Shown here one piece after another: positions 6,776 through 12,591 of a DNA stretch of 12,591 nucleotides (position 1 is the first letter of the stretch; every line of letters begins with the position of its first letter). Origin of the DNA: RGIG5612 sp045599965 (GTDB lineage: Bacteria; Bacillota; Clostridia; Lachnospirales; Lachnospiraceae). The position numbers were made by a program, and so were the translations under genes. The notes under the pieces are model-generated. The model saw nothing but the letters and a program-made list of their open reading frames with translations. It was not told the origin of the DNA and did not search any database. The DNA is taken from the NCBI GenBank assembly GCA_045599965.1, contig JAZRXA010000022.1, forward strand, positions 1-12,591, read 5' to 3'.

Positions 6776-9604
6776 ATGGCAGCAAAAGAACAAAAATATA
6801 TAAATATAGTTGGCGCCTCGGAAAATAATTTAAAGAGTGTTAACTTGAAAATTCCGAGAAATGAGATGGTTGTATTTACGGGCCTTTCGGGTTCGGGAAA
6901 ATCTTCTCTTGCTTTTGATACGATTTATGCAGAAGGCCAGCGCCGTTACATGGAAAGCTTGTCGAGCTATGCCAGACAGTTTTTAGGTCAAATGGAAAAG
7001 CCAAAAGTTGAGATGATAGAAGGTTTATCACCGGCTATATCAATCGACCAAAAAGCTACGAATAGGAACCCTCGTTCTACGGTCGGAACGGTTACAGAAA
7101 TTCATGACTATCTTAGACTTTTATATGCGCGTGCGGGAATTCCGCATTGTCCTGAATGTGGAAAAGAAATCTCAAGACAAACGGTTGACCAGATGGCAGA
7201 TGCAATTATGGAACTTCCTGAAGGCAGCAAAATTCAGCTTTTAGCGCCGGTTGTTCGTGGAAGAAAAGGTGAGCACACAAAACTTTTAGAGTCGGCAAAA
7301 AAGGCCGGATATGTTCGTGCGAGAATCGACGGGGTAACTTACGACCTTGATGAAGAAATAAAATTAGAAAAAAATATTAAGCACAATATAGAAATAATTG
7401 TCGATAGACTTGTTATAAAAGAAGGAATCGAATCACGCCTTGTTGATTCAATCGAAAATGTTCTTAAACAAACAGAAGGAATAATGACAGTACTAGTTGG
7501 AGAAAAAGAAGAACTTAATTTTTCTTCAAACTTTGCGTGTCCAGATTGCCAGATAAGCTTTAGCGAAATAGAACCTAGAAACTTCTCGTTTAACAATCCT
7601 TTCGGAGCATGTCCCGCTTGCGCAGGCATCGGCTATAAAATGGAGTTTGATAAAGACTTAGTTATGCCGGACGATTCGCTTAGCATAAACGAGGGCGCTA
7701 TCGTAGCGCCTGGTTGGGGCAGTGCTAAAAAGGAAGGAAGTTTTGCTCATGCAACGCTTAAGGCACTAGCTAAGGCTCACGATATTAGTCTTGATACGCC
7801 TTTTAAGGATTATCCTAAAAAGATAAAAGAGATGTTTTGGCATGGCGATGATATAGAAATTGATGTTTATTATAAAAGCCAAAGAGGACATGGAACCTAT
7901 CCATTAGTTTTCGAGGGACTTATTGAAAACTTAAATAGAAGATATAGGGAATGCCCGGATTCGTTTAAGCATGAATACCAAGAATATATGCGTATTAGTC
8001 CCTGCGAAGAGTGTGGCGGAAAACGTCTTAATAAAACTTCTCTTGCAGTAACACTCGGCGGGAAAAATATTCACGATGCTTCAGATATGACAATTAGGGA
8101 TTCGAAAGAATTTTTCTCAAATTTAAAATTAAATAAAATGCAAACCGAGATTGCAGGGCCAATTTTAAAAGAAGTTAATTCGCGCCTTGGATTTTTAATA
8201 GATGTTGGCCTTGAATATCTAACACTTACTCGCTATGCAGCATCGCTTTCAGGCGGTGAGGCACAAAGAATTCGCCTTGCAACGCAGATAGGATCTGGCC
8301 TTACGGGCGTACTTTATATTTTGGATGAACCTAGTATTGGTCTTCACCAAAGAGATAACGACAAACTTCTTACAACGCTAAAAAAACTTCGCGACTTAGG
8401 AAACACATTAATTGTTGTTGAGCATGACGAAGATACAATGCGCCAAGCTGACCAAATTGTGGATATCGGACCTGGCGCAGGCGAACACGGTGGAAAAATC
8501 GTTGCACAAGGAACTGCCGAAGACATTATGAAATGTAAAAAGTCTATTACTGGTGACTACCTTAGCGGTCGAATTAAAATTCCAGTTCCAGATAATCGAA
8601 AAAAGCCAACGGGTTGGATTGAAATAAAAGGTGCAAAAGAGAACAACCTAAAAAATATAAATGTTAAGGTTCCGCTTGGAGTAATGACAGCGGTAACAGG
8701 AGTTTCTGGCTCGGGTAAATCTTCGCTCGTAAACGAGATTATGTATAAGAGTCTTGCTAAAACACTAAACCATGCACATACAGTTCTTGGAAAGCATAAA
8801 GGTATAGAAGGAACTGATCAACTAGACAAAGTTATATGCATAGATCAAAGCCCAATTGGAAGAACTCCGCGTTCGAATCCAGCTACTTATACTGGCGTGT
8901 TCGATTTGATTAGAGATTTGTTTGCAGCTACTAACGATGCGAAAGTGCGTGGATATAAGAAGGGACGTTTCAGCTTCAATGTAAAAGGTGGAAGGTGCGA
9001 AGCATGCTCCGGCGATGGAATAATTAAGATAGAAATGCACTTCCTTCCAGATGTTTTTGTTAAGTGCGATACATGCCACGGCATGCGCTACAATAGAGAG
9101 ACTCTTGAAGTTAAATATAAAGGCAAGAGCATTTATGATGTGCTCAACATGACAGTCGAGGAGGCGTTGGAATTCTTTAAAAATATTCCGCGTATTTATC
9201 AAAAGATTAAAACGCTTGATGAGGTTGGTCTTTCATATATTAAACTTGGACAGTCTTCAACAACACTTTCTGGTGGCGAAGCTCAAAGAGTTAAACTTGC
9301 AACGGAACTTAGCCGAAGGCCAACAGGCAAAACAATGTACATCTTGGACGAGCCAACAACAGGTCTTCACTTTGCGGATGTTCATAAGCTTGTTAATATT
9401 TTGAGAAGACTTTCTGAAGGCGGAAATAGTGTAGTCGTAATCGAACACAATCTTGATGTTATAAAAGTTGCAGACTATATAATTGATATGGGACCTGAAG
9501 GAGGCGATAGAGGCGGAACGGTTTTCGCCAAAGGAACTCCAGAAGAAATTGCAAAACATAAAGAAAGTTTCACAGGAAAATTCCTAAAGAAATATCTCAA
9601 ATAA
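6776..9604 (+). CDS. uvrA: Excinuclease ABC subunit UvrA
   Basis: A full-length, 942-residue damage-sensing ATPase of nucleotide excision repair. It dimerises, finds distorted DNA and hands it to UvrB. There are two ABC modules: Walker A GLSGSGKS (36-43) and GVSGSGKS (642-649), signatures LSGGEAQR (491-498 and 831-838), and Walker B ILDEP (515-519 and 856-860). Zinc-site cysteines are at 255/258/279/282 and 741/744/764/767, with a further pair at 125/128. GRTPRSNPATYTG (695-707) is the conserved segment near the second module. The start lies one base after the hydrolase stop and has only a weak AGAAG ahead of it, so translation is probably coupled. Nothing is missing from the family's key residues. 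Confidence 0.98.
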   Translation: MAAKEQKYINIVGASENNLKSVNLKIPRNEMVVFTGLSGSGKSSLAFDTIYAEGQRRYMESLSSYARQFLGQMEKPKVEMIEGLSPAISIDQKATNRNPRSTVGTVTEIHDYLRLLYARAGIPHCPECGKEISRQTVDQMADAIMELPEGSKIQLLAPVVRGRKGEHTKLLESAKKAGYVRARIDGVTYDLDEEIKLEKNIKHNIEIIVDRLVIKEGIESRLVDSIENVLKQTEGIMTVLVGEKEELNFSSNFACPDCQISFSEIEPRNFSFNNPFGACPACAGIGYKMEFDKDLVMPDDSLSINEGAIVAPGWGSAKKEGSFAHATLKALAKAHDISLDTPFKDYPKKIKEMFWHGDDIEIDVYYKSQRGHGTYPLVFEGLIENLNRRYRECPDSFKHEYQEYMRISPCEECGGKRLNKTSLAVTLGGKNIHDASDMTIRDSKEFFSNLKLNKMQTEIAGPILKEVNSRLGFLIDVGLEYLTLTRYAASLSGGEAQRIRLATQIGSGLTGVLYILDEPSIGLHQRDNDKLLTTLKKLRDLGNTLIVVEHDEDTMRQADQIVDIGPGAGEHGGKIVAQGTAEDIMKCKKSITGDYLSGRIKIPVPDNRKKPTGWIEIKGAKENNLKNINVKVPLGVMTAVTGVSGSGKSSLVNEIMYKSLAKTLNHAHTVLGKHKGIEGTDQLDKVICIDQSPIGRTPRSNPATYTGVFDLIRDLFAATNDAKVRGYKKGRFSFNVKGGRCEACSGDGIIKIEMHFLPDVFVKCDTCHGMRYNRETLEVKYKGKSIYDVLNMTVEEALEFFKNIPRIYQKIKTLDEVGLSYIKLGQSSTTLSGGEAQRVKLATELSRRPTGKTMYILDEPTTGLHFADVHKLVNILRRLSEGGNSVVVIEHNLDVIKVADYIIDMGPEGGDRGGTVFAKGTPEEIAKHKESFTGKFLKKYLK

Positions 9605-9607
9605 AAA

Positions 9608-9634
9608 AGGCAGCCTTAAGGCTGCCTGATTTTT
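9608..9634. terminator. Bidirectional terminator between uvrA and the convergent orphan gene
   Basis: AGGCAGCC (9608-9615) and GGCTGCCT (9620-9627) form a perfect 8-bp stem with loop TTAA. A T tract follows on the + strand and an A tract precedes it, so it can end both uvrA and the - strand gene at 9652-10026. Confidence 0.9.
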
Positions 9635-9651
9635 GCTTAAATTTTGCTTAA

Positions 9652-10026
9652 TTAAAAAGCTTGACCATAGTACTTTTTGCCTTCGTCTCTAATTTTTTTG
9701 ACTATTGCTGAAATTGGGGCGAATTTTCCTTTTTTATCAACAACGATACCGTTTTTAACGGCTTTGTCTAATGTTTCTGCAAGAGTAATAAATGTTTGAA
9801 TATCTTGCTCATCCATAACTTTTGCAACTATATGTTGACCACATTTACTAATAACATGTGAAAATTCAGCATATCTGCTTTCAGGAGATTTAATCTTTTT
9901 ATGATAGTAAGCGATTACGTCTCTGGCTACGTTTTTTTCCTTAAATGTTAAGAATGTTAGGTCCATATAGTTTGTGCCTTTTTTCGCTTTAGGAAAATTT
10001 GCGTAAAAGTTATCTTTTAATGACAT
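9652..10026 (-). CDS. Hypothetical small basic protein
   Basis: A 124-residue protein I do not recognise. It has no signal peptide, no membrane helix and no visible catalytic motif. It is Lys-rich and predicted soluble, with likely helices at about 30-60 and 70-95; a single Cys (62) sits in SKCGQH. I start it at MSLKDNF because GAGGT (complement of 10034-10038) lies eight bases upstream. An ATG 14 codons earlier (10068) would need an unsupported A/T-rich start. It converges on uvrA, shares its terminator, and is divergent from guaA. Coding status rests on its length, ribosome binding site and ordinary amino-acid composition. Confidence 0.65.
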   Translation of the reverse strand: MSLKDNFYANFPKAKKGTNYMDLTFLTFKEKNVARDVIAYYHKKIKSPESRYAEFSHVISKCGQHIVAKVMDEQDIQTFITLAETLDKAVKNGIVVDKKGKFAPISAIVKKIRDEGKKYYGQAF

Positions 10027-10096
10027 AATAAATACCTCGCTTCTTAAATATATAATTATTTTACACAAAAAACTCTAGTATGTACACAAAATTTCA

Positions 10097-10125
10097 TTGA
10101 AAATAGAAGGAGTCTGAACTAAAAT
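10097..10125 (+). promoter_or_regulatory. Probable guaA promoter
   Basis: TTGAAA (10097-10102) and TAAAAT (10120-10125) with a 17-bp spacer are a near-consensus sigma-A promoter. The transcript would start near 10132, leaving a leader of about 50 nt that contains a short imperfect hairpin GTTGC/GCAAC (10144-10166) and AGGAGG (about 10170-10175) just before the guaA ATG. The leader looks too short for a purine riboswitch. Confidence 0.6.
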
Positions 10126-10181
10126 ATTTATTGAAAAATATATGTTGCGAAACATGTTTTGGCAACCATAGGAGGATAAAA

Positions 10182-11156
10182 ATGACAGGAAATGTACGTC
10201 CAGAAAATATGGCAAGAATTAATACGCCGGAATTAGCAAAAGCTTTTATTGATGAGCAAATTGCAGAAATTAAAGCACAAGTTGGAGACAAAAAAGTTCT
10301 TCTTGCACTCTCAGGTGGAGTTGATTCATCAGTTTGCGCCGCATTACTTATTAAAGCAATCGGTGACCAACTTGTATGTGTTCATGTTAACCACGGTCTT
10401 TTAAGAAAAGGCGAACCAGAACAAGTAGTTAAAGTTTTCAAAGATGAACTTGGTGCTAATCTTATTTATGTAGATGCGGTTGATAGATTTTTAGACAAAT
10501 TAGCTGGCGTAGATGATCCTGAAACAAAAAGAAAAATTATAGGCGCAGAATTTATTGAAGTATTTGCTGAAGAAGCAAAGAAGTTAGAAGGAATCGAGTT
10601 CTTAGGACAAGGAACGATTTATCCTGATATCTTAGAAAGCGATGGAGTAAAAGCTCACCATAACGTTGGCGGACTTCCTGAAGACTTAAACTTTGAACTA
10701 GTTGAGCCTGTAAAACTTTTATATAAAGATGAAGTTAGAGTAGTAGGATGCGAACTTGGCCTTCCAGATACAATGGTTTATCGCCAACCTTTCCCAGGTC
10801 CAGGTCTTGGAGTTCGTTGCGTAGGTGCAATCACTCGTGATCGTCTTGAGGCTTTAAGAGAAGCTGACGCAATCGTTCGCGAAGAAATTGAAAAGATGGA
10901 TAATGTTCCATGGCAATACTTCGTTGTTGTTCCACCATTTACATCAACAGGAATTAAGGATGGAAAACGCTACATGGGATGGCCAGCAATAATTCGTGCA
11001 GTCAACACTGTCGACGCAGTAACTGCCCAGGCAGCTGAAATTCCATACGAGATTCTTTATAAGATGCGTGACCGCATCGTCGAAGAAGTACCAGGAATCA
11101 ACAGAGTCCTTTGGGACTTCACCAATAAGCCAGTAAGTACAATTGAGTGGGAATAA
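10182..11156 (+). CDS. guaA: GMP synthase, ATP-pyrophosphatase subunit only
   Basis: A 324-residue protein that activates XMP with ATP and aminates it to GMP, the last step of GMP synthesis. It holds only the ATP-pyrophosphatase and dimerisation parts: P-loop SGGVDSS (44-50), HGLLRKGE (71-78), HHNVGGLPE (159-167), RQPFPGPGLG (201-210), and the C-terminal KPVSTIEWE (316-324). The glutamine amidotransferase domain of about 190 residues found in the usual bacterial fusion is absent, and no gene for it lies in the window. The loop before HHNVGG (ILESDGVKA) is several residues shorter than the usual form. The start at ATG 10182 has an ideal AGGAGG. Some clostridia and most archaea carry such short forms. 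It must receive ammonia from a separate partner or from solution. Confidence 0.9.
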   Translation: MTGNVRPENMARINTPELAKAFIDEQIAEIKAQVGDKKVLLALSGGVDSSVCAALLIKAIGDQLVCVHVNHGLLRKGEPEQVVKVFKDELGANLIYVDAVDRFLDKLAGVDDPETKRKIIGAEFIEVFAEEAKKLEGIEFLGQGTIYPDILESDGVKAHHNVGGLPEDLNFELVEPVKLLYKDEVRVVGCELGLPDTMVYRQPFPGPGLGVRCVGAITRDRLEALREADAIVREEIEKMDNVPWQYFVVVPPFTSTGIKDGKRYMGWPAIIRAVNTVDAVTAQAAEIPYEILYKMRDRIVEEVPGINRVLWDFTNKPVSTIEWE

Positions 11157-11165
11157 TACTAAATA

Positions 11166-11194
11166 TTGATAGAACAATACAAGACATTCATAAA
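11166..11194 (+). promoter_or_regulatory. Possible weak promoter for the lipoprotein gene
   Basis: TTGATA (11166-11171) and CATAAA (11189-11194) are 17 bp apart in the 63-bp gap after guaA. The -10 match is weak. No terminator lies in the gap, so the gene may equally be read from the guaA promoter. Confidence 0.3.
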
Positions 11195-11219
11195 CAATTA
11201 ATACTGGAGGAGAGGAACA

Positions 11220-11948
11220 ATGAGAAAGAAAATATTAGCAATAGTATTAACACTAGCAACAGTTCTTGCCTTGTGTGCATGCACATCATCTGATTATGCA
11301 AAAGCTCAAAAACTACAAGAAGAAGGCAAATGGGCTGAAGCAATCGAACTGTATACTTCTTTAGACGACTACAAAGATAGCAAAAAGCAATTAAAAGAAT
11401 GCCAATATGAACAAGCGAAAGAGCAGTTTGAAAATGGTGATATTGAGAAATCAATAAAGGTTATTATTAAGAATTCTAAAAAAGAAGGAAGCGAACAAAT
11501 GGTTCTTGAAGCAATGAAGAACATGATTAATAATGACATTTTGCCTATTATTGAGAATGGAATAGTTCAATATAATAGTTCCGTTGATGCATATCATGCG
11601 TCGCTTCCAGCAGGATTTAAAATTGGAAAGGGTGGGGAATTTGACGCATACTATCCACAAAAAACTGATACATGGATTGTGGATTTAGAAGCTATTGGAC
11701 AGCAAATTACAACATTAAAGGAAAACTTCCAAGATTTGTTCTCTGGCGTTAAAAAAGGAGAATTTTCACAGGATGTAAAAGACTTATATAAATCGACAGT
11801 ATCATTATGTAAGAGTGGCGAGAATGTATTCAAGTCAGGTGCAATTACTGGACATGCAATTCATAGTCTAATAGGAGAATTTGGTGGACAATTTACTCCA
11901 GTTGCTTTAACAGATAAAGTAACAAAATTTAAGAATTCGCTTAATTAA
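11220..11948 (+). CDS. Putative TPR-type lipoprotein of unknown function
   Basis: A 242-residue exported protein. A basic MRKK start and hydrophobic stretch lead to LCAC, with Cys21 the likely lipidated residue (Cys at -2 is slightly atypical). Residues 25-80 resemble two short TPR-like helical repeats with the 'EGKWAEAIELYTSLDDYKDS' pattern often seen in Firmicutes surface lipoproteins; such repeats bind other proteins. The rest (about 95-242) I do not recognise; it appears mostly helical and lacks catalytic motifs. GGAGGAGAGG (11206-11215) is a strong ribosome binding site. It follows guaA by 63 bp without a terminator and has its own terminator at 11984, so it may be co-transcribed with guaA. 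Confidence 0.8.
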   Translation: MRKKILAIVLTLATVLALCACTSSDYAKAQKLQEEGKWAEAIELYTSLDDYKDSKKQLKECQYEQAKEQFENGDIEKSIKVIIKNSKKEGSEQMVLEAMKNMINNDILPIIENGIVQYNSSVDAYHASLPAGFKIGKGGEFDAYYPQKTDTWIVDLEAIGQQITTLKENFQDLFSGVKKGEFSQDVKDLYKSTVSLCKSGENVFKSGAITGHAIHSLIGEFGGQFTPVALTDKVTKFKNSLN

Positions 11949-11983
11949 TTCATGAAATGAAATATAAAAAATAATACATCAAG

Positions 11984-12007
11984 AAGAGGGCATTAAGCCC
12001 TCTTTTT
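11984..12007 (+). terminator. Intrinsic terminator after the lipoprotein gene
   Basis: AAGAGGGC (11984-11991) pairs perfectly with GCCCTCTT (11997-12004) around loop ATTAA, followed by T residues to 12007. It ends + strand transcription. The opposite strand lacks a good U tract. Confidence 0.88.
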
Positions 12008-12080
12008 AATTTTAAAACAAGGGAGTTTTATATTTCACCAAATTAAGAATTTGTAGAGCTCTTTGCATTTTTTAGTGCTA

Positions 12081-12243
12081 AATACTCTTGTGGCGGAACC
12101 CCCTCTCATATGAGAATACTTTTAATGCTAATTGATTGCTATAAATACTCTCATAGGCATACCCCTTCTCGTATGAGAGTACTTTTGGTGCCTAAAAAGT
12201 GATTTTGATACTCTCATAGGCGCACCCCTCTTCATATGAGAAT
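12081..12243 (-). repeat. Array of three tandem hairpins, exact 63-bp period
   Basis: Units begin at 12081, 12144 and 12207, exactly 63 bp apart. Each pairs ACTCTCATA-like and TATGAGAGT-like arms around a 16-nt loop containing ACCCC. The stems are 12084-12092/12109-12117 (imperfect), 12146-12155/12172-12181 (10 bp, perfect) and 12210-12218/12235-12243. The imperfect pair in the last unit is a G-U wobble only if read on the - strand. Linkers of about 25 bp between hairpins are unrelated to one another. Not a CRISPR array: units vary and have internal palindromes. The primary sequence differs from the left array, but the layout is the same. Confidence 0.75.
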
Positions 12244-12278
12244 GTTTTGTATCAAGGCTCTGGCGAATGAGATGTTTT

Positions 12279-12395
12279 GGCTGTGGATTTATGGATAATC
12301 GGCGCTCGAAGTGGAAAGGACGCGTACAACAAGAAGTTGCTCGCATCCTTCCCACTTTCTCGCAACCACGCCGATAATCCACAAATCACACAGCC
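12279..12395 (-). ncRNA. 117-nt extended hairpin closing the right repeat element (candidate structured RNA)
   Basis: Read on the - strand from 12395, a basal stem GGCTGTG/CACAGCC continues through GATTTGTGGAT/ATCCATAAATC and ATCGGCG/CGCCGAT. After an internal loop comes a 16-bp stem (starting AAGTGGGAAGG) and a 5-bp tip GCAAC/GTTGT with loop TTCTT. Wobble pairs G-U occur at several positions only on this strand, which suggests the - strand is the folded product. The basal part matches the left copy, with the same bulged T, while the tip is about 65 nt longer. No known RNA family is recognised. Confidence 0.5.
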
Positions 12396-12485
12396 TCTAC
12401 TACTATGTCCCATTGCGTCGCCTACCGGCGCCGCTTCGCCGGTGTGACCACCGGCTCCATATATGAGACCAAAATAAAATGTTTT
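12373..12485 (-). repeat. Right copy of the 113-bp dispersed block
   Basis: Reverse complement of 222-334 with 9 mismatches and no indels. It keeps the A/T leader (12469-12485), the small hairpin (7 bp here, because the outer G-C partner has changed), the GC-rich stretch, the TAGTAG motif and the 5' arm of the long hairpin. It faces inward, opposite to the left copy. Beyond 12485 the two ends no longer match; 12486-12591 is A/T-rich with one small palindrome around GGCACC-ATT-GGTACC and no gene. Confidence 0.8.
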
Positions 12486-12591
12486 GATAAAATTACCGAA
12501 AAAGGCACCATTGGTACCCGAAACTATATATTTTTTTAAGTAAATCCATTAAATTAATTCATTATGAGAACTTGTTGGAAAAGTATAGAAA

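Noticed and set aside
10132..10181. Purine riboswitch in the guaA leader
   Set aside because: The leader is only about 50 nt, with a single weak hairpin and none of the three-stem purine aptamer layout.
12128..12382. 84-codon frame on the - strand
   Set aside because: It lies entirely within the hairpin array and long hairpin and encodes a repetitive Arg/His-rich product with no ribosome binding site.
222..12485. A 12-kb transposon with 113-bp terminal inverted repeats
   Set aside because: No transposase or recombinase gene, no visible target-site duplication, and the cargo is ordinary chromosomal repair and purine genes.

Overview
The window looks like chromosomal DNA of a low-GC, Gram-positive anaerobe, probably a member of the Clostridia. 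The evidence is AT-rich coding DNA, strong purine-rich ribosome binding sites, a Bacillus/Clostridium-type LexA box, a Y-family polymerase paired with a YolD-like protein, and a surface hydrolase with the Cys-pair segment common in gut clostridia. No transposase, integrase, phage or CRISPR gene is present.

Layout. Positions 1-800 hold no convincing protein gene but many structured repeats: GC-rich hairpins (102-202), a conserved block leading into a long hairpin (222-361), and three hairpins at an exact 61-bp period (380-532). A terminator-like hairpin lies at 778-804. From 837 to 9604 runs a + strand DNA-damage gene string: promoter with a perfect SOS box, Y-family polymerase, YolD-like protein, uvrB, a secreted NlpC/P60 wall hydrolase, and uvrA. 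Three of its four junctions overlap or nearly touch. The exception is a 117-bp gap holding a tandem duplication before uvrB. A bidirectional terminator (9608-9634) separates uvrA from a small convergent orphan gene (9652-10026, - strand). An ATP-pyrophosphatase-only GMP synthase (guaA, 10182-11156) and a TPR-type lipoprotein (11220-11948) follow, then a terminator. The right end (12081-12485) repeats the left-end architecture in mirror image: three hairpins at an exact 63-bp period, a 117-nt hairpin, and the conserved block.

How the genes work together. The polymerase does translesion synthesis, and UvrB and UvrA find and verify lesions for excision repair. The single LexA box suggests that all five genes, including the wall hydrolase, are induced by DNA damage. 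guaA makes GMP and is not obviously linked to the repair genes.

The most interesting unexplained material is the pair of end elements. Their 113-bp blocks are about 92% identical (9 mismatches, no indels) and point inward. Each runs into a long hairpin whose differences between copies include compensatory base-pair changes. In the right copy, imperfect pairs are G-U wobbles only on the strand that reads outward from the block. This fits a dispersed structured RNA (or single-stranded DNA) element with a fixed base, a variable tip and a trailing hairpin array. I cannot assign it to a known family. Both copies lie within about 250 bp of the window ends, so the window may be a contig that broke at dispersed repeats. 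Nothing shows that the enclosed genes are themselves mobile.
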